64,000 nucleotides of DNA from an uncultured Acidobacteriia bacterium (GTDB taxonomy: Bacteria > Acidobacteriota > Terriglobia > Bryobacterales > Bryobacteraceae). A program made the position numbers and the translations under genes. The stretch covers positions 62,001 through 126,000 of the forward strand of contig CAINNJ010000001.1 of the NCBI GenBank assembly GCA_903851195.1, read 5' to 3'. Of this stretch, positions 42,777-50,748 are shown piece by piece. A model generated the notes under the pieces. The model was not told the origin of the DNA. It did no database searches and worked only from the letters and a program-made list of their open reading frames with translations. Each line of letters opens with the position of its first letter. Position 1 is the first letter of the stretch.

Positions 42777-43592
42777 GTGCGCGTCTTCCTTCTGCTCGCC
42801 TGGTTCCTGCCGTCGCTCGCCGCGGCCGACGATTTCCGCTTCGTGCTCCTGGGCGATCGCACCGGCGAAGCGCAGCCGGGCATTTATGAACAGGTCTGGA
42901 AGAACCTCGCGAGCGAAAAGCCGGCGTTTGTTGTGTCGCCAGGCGATACCATTCAGGGGCTCAACGATGCCACGGCCGCCGAGGAGTGGCGGCAGGTCCG
43001 GACCGTGCTGTCGTTGTATACCGCCATCCCCCTCTATCTCACGCCCGGCAATCACGACGTCTGGTCGGAGTCTTCGGAACTGCTTTTCGCGAAGAACGCC
43101 GGACATCCCGTGCACTATAGCTTCGATAGCGGCCCGGTGCACGTGACGGTGCTCGACAACAGCCGGGGCGATTCCCTGTCGCCCGACGAAATGGCTTTTC
43201 TGGAGCGGGATCTGCAGGCGCATGCGGACCGCCCCGTGAAGTTTATCGTGTCGCACCGCCCGTCCTGGCTGTTTCCGGTTCTGCTGCGGAGCCCCGATTT
43301 TCCCTTGCATCAACTGGCGAAGAAGTACGGCGTGCAGTACGTCATTGCCGGGCATGTGCACCAACTGCTGCACTTCAGTCTGGAGGGCGTCGAGTACGTT
43401 TCGCTGCCGAGCGCCGGGGGACACCTGCGCAGCACCGGGAAATACGAGGATGGCTGGTTCTTCGGTTTCACGGTGGCCGAGGTCCGGAAGCAGGAAGCCG
43501 GATTCGCCATCGAATTGAAGCTCCATCCGCTCGGGGGAGTGGTCACGAATCTGAGCCAGTGGGGGTCCGCCGGTTTGCTCGGGAAGCCCTGA
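42777..43592 (+). CDS. Exported metallophosphoesterase
   Basis: A 271-residue calcineurin-like phosphoesterase. GTG 42777 gives a clean signal peptide (RVFLLLAWFLPSLAAAD); the open frame upstream is not supported. The metal-binding motifs are in order: FRFVLLGDRTG, VVSPGDTIQ, YLTPGNHDVW, FIVSHRPSW and YVIAGHVHQLLHF. A TATACT box at 42764-42769 stands seven bases before the start. Substrate unknown; family members hydrolyse phosphomonoesters, nucleotides or lipids such as UDP-diacylglucosamine. It is divergent from the desaturase operon and converges on the receptor gene across a hairpin terminator. Confidence 0.88.
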   Translation: MRVFLLLAWFLPSLAAADDFRFVLLGDRTGEAQPGIYEQVWKNLASEKPAFVVSPGDTIQGLNDATAAEEWRQVRTVLSLYTAIPLYLTPGNHDVWSESSELLFAKNAGHPVHYSFDSGPVHVTVLDNSRGDSLSPDEMAFLERDLQAHADRPVKFIVSHRPSWLFPVLLRSPDFPLHQLAKKYGVQYVIAGHVHQLLHFSLEGVEYVSLPSAGGHLRSTGKYEDGWFFGFTVAEVRKQEAGFAIELKLHPLGGVVTNLSQWGSAGLLGKP

Positions 43593-43599
43593 AAAAGGC

Positions 43600-43630
43600 A
43601 ACGGCGCCAGCCCTTTCGGGCGGCGCCGTT
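43600..43630 (-). terminator. Rho-independent terminator of the receptor gene
   Basis: AACGGCGCC (43600-43608) pairs with GGCGCCGTT (43622-43630), with an inner GCCC-TTTC-GGGC hairpin. On the minus strand the stem is followed by TGCCTTTTT. It also separates the convergent metallophosphoesterase gene. Confidence 0.85.
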
Positions 43631-43657
43631 GGTCTGCTTTCCGGATTTACAGCGAAA

Positions 43658-46600
43658 TCAGAAGGAAAGCCGGAGCGTGCCTTCGATTCTGCGGTTACCC
43701 GCGGCAGTACCGCCGCCGCCGAAGGGACCGCCACCGCCGCCGCCCGCAATGTTGGTGGACTGTCCGAAGAACGTGGACGTCAGATTCCCGGTCGGTTGAC
43801 CGAGGTTGACGTGGTTCAGCGCGTTGCGCGCGTTCACCGAGAGGGTCATGCTGTACTTCTTCCCGCTCGCGCCGCCGCCGCCCATGCCGCCACGGCCGCC
43901 ACCACCGCCGCCGAAGCCGCCGCCGCCCATACCGCCGCGGCCACCGCCACCCGCCATGCCACCCCCGCCACGCGGGGCACCGCCGCCCATACCGCCGCGA
44001 CCGCCGCCGTCGGGACCACCAGGACCGCCGCCGCCATCCATGCCGGGAGGCAGGCCATTGGGAGACGCTTTTTCACCCCATCCCCACGTCCGGCTCAGGC
44101 GGATGTTGACCGTGAAATTTCCCGGGCCTTCGCCGTAGTTCACCGGAATCAGCGCGGCGCCCGGGGCCGGGTTCAGATCGAACGTGCCGAATTTGGTCAC
44201 GCGCACCTGCGAAGCAGGCGTGCTGGCGGTCGCCAGCGCGGGCCGCGCGTTGAAGATGCCGTCGCCGTTGTACTGACCGCCGGTCGTGATGTTGAACGGG
44301 GAACCCGACGACATGGTCACGAACGGCGCGGCGCTGATGGCGTACGGCAACTGCACGCTGCCGCCCACGAAACCGCGGTGCCGCGTGTCGAACTGAGCGC
44401 GTCCGTAGTCCAGCGCGGTATTGTACTGGTCCATCGGCAGGCCGTTCGCATTGCTGTGGGCGAAGCCAAGCGCGTAATATCCCTGCAGACTGAACCGGCG
44501 GTTGAATCGCGTGTTCATGTTGACGATCGCCTGCGTCTGTTTATAAACGCCGGTCGTTTCGTACTGGTAAATCGGGCCGAGCGTGGGGAACGGCAGGACG
44601 CCTTTCGGCGTGGCCGCGGTTCCATACGTTCCCGGCAAAGGCGCGTTGACGTCACGTTGCCGCAGGGCGTGGACGCCGCGGGAGTTGACGAAATTGACGG
44701 AGAGCGAGGTCCGCTTCGGCAGCGCGCGTTCCACGCTGATCGCCGCCTGCATCATCGCGGGCGCCTGCACCGTCGGGTCGATCCGGTACAGGTTCTGCTG
44801 CAGCAGTCCCCCGGCAAGCGAGGACGGCGGCGGCACGTTCGGATAGTAGTTCAGAGGGAAATTGGTGGACGTGAGCTGGTAGTTCAGCTGCGAAACACCG
44901 TTGAACCGAAGCGCCTGCAGGACGTTGTTTTCCGCGAACCGGTCATAGAAGATTCCCCAGCCGGTGCGGATAACGGTCTTCGATGTCTGGCCCTTTTTGG
45001 CACCGGGCGCCCAGGCAAGAGCGATGCGGGGAGCGATGTCGTGGTGATCGCTGATGTTGTTCTGCGTTTCCCAGCGGAGGCCCGTGCTGATCGTCAGGTT
45101 CGGACGGAATCTCCAGTCGTCCTGCACGAAAAGGCCCAGATCGAACTGTCCCACGGTTTGCAGCGGTGTTCCGGCGCTCTGCGTGAACTGCGTGGGTCCG
45201 CAGCCCTGCGCGATCACGTCCGCGATCGGCACGCCGCGGGAAAGGAGAATCTGCGTCTGTTTATAAAGATCGAGCGAGGTCGGGTTGGCAACGCCGGCGA
45301 GGCACTGCGGGACCGGCTTGCCGGGTGTTTGGTTGTAGCTGAACAGGTAGGACCCGTTGAAATTCGAGGTCGAGTAGCTGTCGAGGTCGGTTTGACGGGC
45401 GCGGAGACCTGCCTTGATGGCATGGGTGCCCTGCGACATCGTCACCACTTCCTGCAGTTCGTAGCCTTTGTTAATCGAGTAATTCGAGATAAACGCGGAT
45501 CCGCCCGAATTGAACGATCCCGAAACATCGAGGCCCGGAATGTTCGGATTGCCGAGGCCGGACTGATTCGAATGGGTGTCCCGGAACTGGAAACGGGTTT
45601 CGACGACGGCTTTCGTGCCGACGATCATCGTCTCGGTGATCTGCACCTGATTCGACTTGTTCGTGCCTTTGGTGGCCTGAGTCGGCAGGGCGAAAGCGCC
45701 CACGCCCGAAACGCTCGAGGAATCCGAATGCTCGTACCGCATGACCAGCGTGTTGGTGCCGTTGATCTGGTAATCGATGCGGGGATTGATGCGCCAGACG
45801 CGGTTCGGCGTCGGGTAGGCACTGACATACGGAACGGCGTTGAAACTGCTGTCGAGTACCGTCGCGTTGATCAGGTTGTTTTCGTTGATCTGGCGCTTGT
45901 TGGCATCGAGGAAGAACGACATCTTCTTGCTCAGCAGCGGTCCTCCGATGTTGAAGGAGAACATTTTGGTGCTGTAACCAGGAGGATCCGTGGTCAGAAA
46001 CGGGTTCCGGGTATCCAGAACGCGATCGCCGTAGTTAAAGAACGCGCTGCCGTGGAAGGCGTCCGTGCCCGGCTTGGTCAGAATCTCGATGCGTCCGAAA
46101 CCCGGGCGATCGAATTCCGACGAGAACGGATTGGAGTTGATGCGGATCTCACGAATGGAGCTTTTGGGTGGCAACTGACCGCCGCTGAAGCCGTCGACGA
46201 AAAACTGCGCGCCGTTCGGACCGGCCGAGGGACCGGCCAGAGCCTGCAGATCGGCCTGGAGATCGTCGGGATCGTCGGGCAGCTGTTCGAGATCTTCATT
46301 CTTCAGAACCAGCGCGCCCACGTTCTGGGAAGGATCGGTATTCACCTGTCCGGCGGCCTGATCGCTGACCTGAACTTCCTGCGCCTCGGCGGCAATCTGC
46401 AGCGCGATGTCGAGCGCCGTGACCTGGCCCGCCGAAACGTTCAGATTGTTCTGATTGAAAGTAACAAAACCTTTGGCGTCCGCCCGCACTACATAGGTGC
46501 CAGGAGGAACGGTGACCGTGAACTTTCCCGAGCCGTCCGACTTCACGCTGCGGCTGGTGCCGTTGCCGGTAATCTGAATCGTGGCGCCCGGGATCAGCGC

Positions 46601-46729
46601 GGCGGAGGGATCGGTGACTGTGCCGCGGACGGTGCCCGCGTTTTGCGCACTGACGTGCTGGGTGGCCGACACCAGAAGAACCAACAGTGCGGCAAGTGGA
46701 CCTGCGGACCTCGTAAACCTTATTTGCAT
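43658..46729 (-). CDS. Oar-like TonB-dependent receptor with Gly/Met-rich C-terminal insert
   Basis: A 1023-residue outer-membrane protein; ATG 46729 opens into a signal peptide (AGPLAALLVLLVSATQHVSA) and is preferred to upstream in-frame starts. The order is carboxypeptidase-regulatory domain (RGTVTDPSAALIPGATIQIT), plug with FVDGFSGGQLPPKSSIREIR, and a large beta-barrel ending in RIEGTLRLSF. Near residues about 885-965, just before the final strands, there is an insert made almost wholly of Gly with Met, Arg and Pro (GGRGGMGGG-type units), and another short Gly-rich run follows before the last strand. The overall family role is large-substrate transport or binding. It is a paralog of the receptor at 31079. 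Divergent from a small ORF at 46968. Confidence 0.87.
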   Translation of the reverse strand: MQIRFTRSAGPLAALLVLLVSATQHVSAQNAGTVRGTVTDPSAALIPGATIQITGNGTSRSVKSDGSGKFTVTVPPGTYVVRADAKGFVTFNQNNLNVSAGQVTALDIALQIAAEAQEVQVSDQAAGQVNTDPSQNVGALVLKNEDLEQLPDDPDDLQADLQALAGPSAGPNGAQFFVDGFSGGQLPPKSSIREIRINSNPFSSEFDRPGFGRIEILTKPGTDAFHGSAFFNYGDRVLDTRNPFLTTDPPGYSTKMFSFNIGGPLLSKKMSFFLDANKRQINENNLINATVLDSSFNAVPYVSAYPTPNRVWRINPRIDYQINGTNTLVMRYEHSDSSSVSGVGAFALPTQATKGTNKSNQVQITETMIVGTKAVVETRFQFRDTHSNQSGLGNPNIPGLDVSGSFNSGGSAFISNYSINKGYELQEVVTMSQGTHAIKAGLRARQTDLDSYSTSNFNGSYLFSYNQTPGKPVPQCLAGVANPTSLDLYKQTQILLSRGVPIADVIAQGCGPTQFTQSAGTPLQTVGQFDLGLFVQDDWRFRPNLTISTGLRWETQNNISDHHDIAPRIALAWAPGAKKGQTSKTVIRTGWGIFYDRFAENNVLQALRFNGVSQLNYQLTSTNFPLNYYPNVPPPSSLAGGLLQQNLYRIDPTVQAPAMMQAAISVERALPKRTSLSVNFVNSRGVHALRQRDVNAPLPGTYGTAATPKGVLPFPTLGPIYQYETTGVYKQTQAIVNMNTRFNRRFSLQGYYALGFAHSNANGLPMDQYNTALDYGRAQFDTRHRGFVGGSVQLPYAISAAPFVTMSSGSPFNITTGGQYNGDGIFNARPALATASTPASQVRVTKFGTFDLNPAPGAALIPVNYGEGPGNFTVNIRLSRTWGWGEKASPNGLPPGMDGGGGPGGPDGGGRGGMGGGAPRGGGGMAGGGGRGGMGGGGFGGGGGGRGGMGGGGASGKKYSMTLSVNARNALNHVNLGQPTGNLTSTFFGQSTNIAGGGGGGPFGGGGTAAGNRRIEGTLRLSF

Positions 46730-46967
46730 AGACCTTTTTGTTCCGTCTTCGAAATGACGACCCGGAAATTCGATTGTTACTGATTTCGACAAACGTAGAA
46801 CGTGATTATGTGTAAAGACCCCGCAATCCGCGCGCGTTGTCTTTGTCACAAAGCGCCTCCCCCGCGCTTTGCTCGGCTCGCCGATTCGCTGAAACGGTGC
46901 CCGGCAGGCCTTCACTAACAGGTGTGCCGCCGCCGTTCTGTTTGAGGCTCCGCGACACCCAGGTAAG

Positions 46968-47237
46968 ATGCCAACCATTTTAAAAGAGATTTACCGGATC
47001 CAAAAGCAATTAAGCGGCCTTGATGCGCAGGAGTGCCTCCTGTTGAAGATGTGCGCCAATCTGCTCGAGGGCTATCATCGCGTGAAAACCCCGTTGAACA
47101 GGCTGACCGACGAAGAGTACTTCGCCGTCCCGCAAAAGTGGGAACTGGTCGATGGGATGCTGCGGGATTATGACTCCCCGGGGCAGACCGCGCCGAACCG
47201 CCGCTCGGGCGTGGCGGCCGGGACGGAAGCCGCCTGA
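46968..47237 (+). CDS. Hypothetical small helical protein
   Basis: An 89-residue protein starting at ATG 46968. It is helical and charged at first (ILKEIYRIQKQLSGLDAQEC, MCANLLEGYHRVKTPLNRL), then ends in a disordered tail (about residues 70-89). Codon composition is normal for the window and no shadow gene competes. I do not recognise the family. It is divergent from the receptor gene and convergent with the flagellin gene; the hairpin at 47254-47302 ends both. It may be a flagellar or regulatory accessory, but nothing in the sequence proves this. Confidence 0.45.
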   Translation: MPTILKEIYRIQKQLSGLDAQECLLLKMCANLLEGYHRVKTPLNRLTDEEYFAVPQKWELVDGMLRDYDSPGQTAPNRRSGVAAGTEAA

Positions 47238-47253
47238 GCGGTGCCGTTCTCAT

Positions 47254-47302
47254 CCGGCGAACCCGGATCTCTCAGGAAAACCCGGGAGATCCGGATTCGC
47301 CG
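47254..47302. terminator. Bidirectional hairpin between small ORF and flagellin gene
   Basis: CCGGCGAACCCGGATCTC (47254-47271) pairs with GAGATCCGGATTCGCCGG (47285-47302), 17 of 18 positions complementary. The stem is long and GC-rich; on the plus strand a GATTTTAT run follows some 15 bases later. Confidence 0.7.
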
Positions 47303-47320
47303 GTCGAACGGTTCGCGATT

Positions 47321-48835
47321 TTATCCGCGGAGGAGAGCCAGTACTGCCTGCGGCGCCGAATTGGCCTGGGCAAGGGCCGCGATCGAAGCCTGCTGCAACA
47401 CCTGCGCTTTGGTCAGATTGGCGGCTTCCGAGGCCACGTCGGCATCCCGGATACCGGCCTGCGCGGCCGAGTAGTTGGTGATTTGCGACTGTGCCAGGTT
47501 GACGGCATAGTTCAGCTTGTTGACGCCGGCGCCCACTTTGCCCTGCACCAGTCCGAGATTGGTGACAGCCGTCTGCAAGGAGTTCAGGGCGGCGAGCGCG
47601 TTGCCCGAATTGGAGGCCGAACTGGAAGCGGCGGTCACAGCCTGCGCGCCCACCGCTCCGAAAACGCTGCCGGTGCCGCCGCCCGAACCGGCCGTGAAGG
47701 CCGTTTCATTGATGCTGAAACTGCTCGTGCTCTGCAGCGAGATATCCGTGCCATTGGCGGCCTTCACCGCCGTGATGCCGGAGTTCGCAAGCACGGTGTT
47801 CAGCGTGGTCAGCGTATTCGCGAGGGTATCGGCGTTCGCCGAGTTCAGGGCGACGTTATACGACCCACCCGCGTTCTGGACCGTGAAGTTTTCCGTCGCC
47901 GCGGTGCCGCCGCCCGCGGCGAAGGCCGCGAAGGTGCCGCTGGTGATGTTGTAATTGGCGCTGTTTACCGCCGTGCCCGTGCCGGTGGTGATGCCGTTGC
48001 CGCCGGAAGCGGCCGCCGCGCTGACCGTGAAGGCCGTCGCGCCGCCGAACTGCAGCGTCCCCGCGCTGCCGATCGAAGCCGTGATGCCGTAAGCCTGCAG
48101 GGAATCGTTCAGATTCGAAATCACCTGCGTCCCGCTCAGACCGTTGCTGCCCCCGCTCAGCGTGACGGTGACGTCCTGATTTCCCGTGCCGGTATTCAGA
48201 TGGAACGTGAATGCCTGCGTGTTGCTGCCGGCCAGAAAAGCGGTCGCCGAGTTGTCCAGCCGGACCGAGTTGCCGCTGACGCTCGTGCCGCCGCCCGCGA
48301 TACTCGTCGTGGCAATGCCCAGCGCCGTGGAATCGATCGCGTTGTTTGCCCCGCTCAGGTCCACCGAAACCTGCGCGTTGGCCGCATTGCTGCCGCCGCC
48401 GACATAAGTGACCAGATTCGTGTTGTAAACCCCGCCGGTGTTCAGCTTGACGTTGGCCGCCTGGCGGTTAATTTCGGTCAGCAGCCCCTGGTATTCCGTG
48501 TTCAGCGTGCCGCGGTCGCCGGAGAAGGTGGCGGAAGCGGATTCCGTGGCCAGGGTGCGCAGACGGTCGAGAATATTCGACACATTGTTCAGTCCGCCAT
48601 CGACAATCTGCAGCGCCGCCACGCCGTTGTTGGCGTTCAGAACGCCCTGCGTCAGTTCCGCCGTGTCGCCCCGGTACTTATTGGCGACGGCAAGACCGGC
48701 GGCATCGTCCGCCGAAGAATTAATACGATACCCGGACGAGAGCTTCTGGATGGTGGTGCTCTGGAAGGCGCCGTTGGCCCGGATATTGTTTTGCGCAACC
48801 AGCGAAGCAACGTTGGTTTGAATGGATAACGACAT
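47321..48835 (-). CDS. fliC: Flagellin
   Basis: A 504-residue flagellin with conserved termini. The N-terminal D0/D1 begins MSLSIQTNVASLVAQNNIRA and continues IQKLSSGYRINSSADDAAGL; the C-terminal D1/D0 has SQITNYSAAQAGIRDADVAS and ends QANSAPQAVLALLRG. The middle about 300 residues are Ala/Gly/Ser/Thr-rich and variable, as in surface-exposed D2/D3 domains. The start ATG 48835 has AAAGGACG upstream; the longer open frame is not used. It is the filament subunit exported by the flagellar type III system. No other flagellar gene is in view. Upstream lie a sigma-28-like promoter and a palindromic leader hairpin. The symbol is for the protein family; the local name may differ. Confidence 0.95.
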   Translation of the reverse strand: MSLSIQTNVASLVAQNNIRANGAFQSTTIQKLSSGYRINSSADDAAGLAVANKYRGDTAELTQGVLNANNGVAALQIVDGGLNNVSNILDRLRTLATESASATFSGDRGTLNTEYQGLLTEINRQAANVKLNTGGVYNTNLVTYVGGGSNAANAQVSVDLSGANNAIDSTALGIATTSIAGGGTSVSGNSVRLDNSATAFLAGSNTQAFTFHLNTGTGNQDVTVTLSGGSNGLSGTQVISNLNDSLQAYGITASIGSAGTLQFGGATAFTVSAAAASGGNGITTGTGTAVNSANYNITSGTFAAFAAGGGTAATENFTVQNAGGSYNVALNSANADTLANTLTTLNTVLANSGITAVKAANGTDISLQSTSSFSINETAFTAGSGGGTGSVFGAVGAQAVTAASSSASNSGNALAALNSLQTAVTNLGLVQGKVGAGVNKLNYAVNLAQSQITNYSAAQAGIRDADVASEAANLTKAQVLQQASIAALAQANSAPQAVLALLRG

Positions 48836-48852
48836 GATTTTCGTCCTTTGCC

Positions 48853-48870
48853 CGCGCCGGATCCGGCGCG
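48853..48870 (-). promoter_or_regulatory. Perfect palindrome in the flagellin mRNA leader
   Basis: CGCGCCGGATCCGGCGCG is an 18-base perfect palindrome ending 17 bases before the flagellin ATG. In RNA it folds to a six-base-pair stem with GGA in the loop, and a second GGA lies in the ribosome site AAAGGAC. GGA in a loop plus GGA at the ribosome site is the pattern bound by CsrA-type regulators; binding here is inferred. Confidence 0.5.
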
Positions 48871-48954
48871 TGACTCCGTGGATACCTGCCCGGCGTCCTG
48901 CCAGGTGCCGGTTCTCGCGGTTCACCCGCGATACCCGCTGTACCGTCTGTGTAT

Positions 48955-48982
48955 TCATCGGCAGCGGGGAACCGGAACATTA
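48955..48982 (-). promoter_or_regulatory. Sigma-28 (FliA)-like promoter of the flagellin gene
   Basis: On the minus strand TAATGTTC (48975-48982) and GCCGATGA (48955-48962) are 12 bases apart. The enterobacterial consensus is TAAAGTTT - 11 bases - GCCGATAA. The -10 element matches at seven of eight positions. A start near 48948 gives a leader of about 113 bases that contains the palindrome. Confidence 0.65.
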
Positions 48983-49129
48983 GCCCCAACGGTCCGGCCC
49001 CGGACGGGGGAAGACGGGAAATCCCGCCGGTTTGTATGAGTTTTGTCGCAACGCAAAACGCCGTGTCATCCTAGGTGTAATCGCGTTTGTATCTCGGCGC
49101 ACTCCAGACGCGCTTCGGACCTAAACACC

Positions 49130-50722
49130 TTGGGATTCAACACTTTGCCGCTTCAAACCGACAGCAAAAATGCGGCTGCGACGGCCCGCTGGGCCGTGGA
49201 AAACCCCGCCAGCGGGATCGATCTGGTCCGGAATTCCTTCCTCGGCAAAGTCGAGGTGGTTCCGGCGGGCGAAAACGAAAATATCATCGGCAGCCTGCCC
49301 GGATTCGGACCCGCCGACCTGGGCGATCCCACCTTCCTGACCGCCCATCGCGTCCGCTTTCCTTATATTTGCGGTGAGATGGCGAACGGCATCGCCAGCG
49401 TTCCCATGGTAATCGCCATGGCGAAGGCCGGCATGCTCGGCTTTTTCGGCGCCGCGGGCCTGCCGCTCGCGGAAATCGAGAAGGCCGTCGGCGTTCTTCG
49501 CAAAGCCTGCGGAGACGCCAGCTGGGGTTCGAATCTCATCCACTCGCCGCAGGATCCCGAACTCGAAGAGCGCTCGGTTGACCTCTACCTGCGCGAGGGC
49601 GTCACCCGCGTTTCCGCCTCCGCTTTCATGTCGTTACGGCCCAGCATCGTGCGCTACGCCTACTCCGGCGTCAAACTGGCGGCCGACGTCACCATCCTCC
49701 GCCGCAACTATGTTTTCGCCAAAATCTCCCGCGTGGAAGTGGCGAAGCAGTTCCTCTCCCCCGCGCCCGACAGCATGCTCGCCGCTCTCGGCGAAAAAGG
49801 CCTGCTGACTCCGGCTGAGATCGAGATCGCCCGCCGTCTTCCCGTCGCCGAGGACTTTTCCGTCGAAGCGGATTCCGGCGGCCATACCGACAACCGTCCG
49901 CTCACCGTCCTGCTGCCCGCCATCCTGCAACTGCGCGACGAACTCACCGCGAAATACGGATGGACCCGCCCGATTCGCATCGGCGCCGCGGGCGGAATCG
50001 GCACTCCTGCCTCGGTCGCCGCCGCGTTCGCCATGGGTGCTGCGTATGTCCTTACGGGCTCCGTCAACCAGTCCGCCGTGGAAAGCGCGCTCTCGCCCGC
50101 CGGCAAGAAACTCCTGACGCAGGCCGCCGCCACGGACGTCATGATGGCCCCCGCCGCGGATATGTTCGAGCTCGGCGTCAAAGTTCAGGTTCTGAAACGG
50201 GCCACCTTCTTCGCCGCCCGCGCTTCCAAACTGTACGAACTCTACATTCGCCACGATTCACTGGAACAGATTCCCGCCGATACCATGCGGACCCTCGAAC
50301 GCGATGTCTTCAAGCAGCCCGTCGCGCAGGTCTGGGCGGAAACCGAACGTTTCTTCCAGGTCCGCATGCCCCACGAAATGGAACGCGCCGCGCGCGAGCC
50401 GAAGCATCGCATGGCACTGGTCTTCCGGTGGTATCTCCACTTTTCCAGCCGCTGGGCGATCTCCGGCGAGCCGACCCGCCAGGTGGACTACCAGATCTGG
50501 TGCGGCCCGGCCATGGGCGGATTCAACCAGTGGGTCGCCGGAAGTTTCCTCGAAAAGCAGGAAAACCGGACGGTTGCCCAGATCGCCCTCAACCTCATGC
50601 ACGGCGCCGCCTCGATCGCCCGCGCCAATCAGTTACGCCTGTTCGGCGTGGACGTACCCGCCGAACTTTTTCACTACGCGCCACGCTTTCTGCCGGAATA
50701 TTCCGGGGAGAGCCAAAGCTAA
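49130..50722 (+). CDS. PfaD-like enoyl reductase (trans-acting, FMN-dependent)
   Basis: About 530 residues from TTG 49130; the frame is open from 49043 and the start is uncertain. The protein is a PfaD-type TIM-barrel enoyl reductase: VRFPYICGEMANGIASVPMV, then MLGFFGAAGLPLAEIEKAV, ADSGGHTDNRPLTVLLPAIL, and the phosphate-binding GAAGGIGTPASVAAAFAMGA. The C-terminal portion (YQIWCGPAMGGFNQWV) is also family-specific. In PUFA synthases PfaD reduces the enoyl chain in trans. It is first in the operon, 26 bases before the PfaA-like gene, as in myxobacterial loci where the ER gene comes first. In this window it is the only enoyl reductase for the synthase. Confidence 0.9.
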   Translation: MGFNTLPLQTDSKNAAATARWAVENPASGIDLVRNSFLGKVEVVPAGENENIIGSLPGFGPADLGDPTFLTAHRVRFPYICGEMANGIASVPMVIAMAKAGMLGFFGAAGLPLAEIEKAVGVLRKACGDASWGSNLIHSPQDPELEERSVDLYLREGVTRVSASAFMSLRPSIVRYAYSGVKLAADVTILRRNYVFAKISRVEVAKQFLSPAPDSMLAALGEKGLLTPAEIEIARRLPVAEDFSVEADSGGHTDNRPLTVLLPAILQLRDELTAKYGWTRPIRIGAAGGIGTPASVAAAFAMGAAYVLTGSVNQSAVESALSPAGKKLLTQAAATDVMMAPAADMFELGVKVQVLKRATFFAARASKLYELYIRHDSLEQIPADTMRTLERDVFKQPVAQVWAETERFFQVRMPHEMERAAREPKHRMALVFRWYLHFSSRWAISGEPTRQVDYQIWCGPAMGGFNQWVAGSFLEKQENRTVAQIALNLMHGAASIARANQLRLFGVDVPAELFHYAPRFLPEYSGESQS

Positions 50723-50748
50723 TCTTTCTACCCGGATGACTGACCCGT

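Noticed and set aside
43559-46783. 1074-codon open frame on the plus strand
   Set aside because: Antisense to the TonB-type receptor, whose domains and signal peptide are clear.
47483-48829. 448-codon plus-strand open frame
   Set aside because: Antisense to flagellin.
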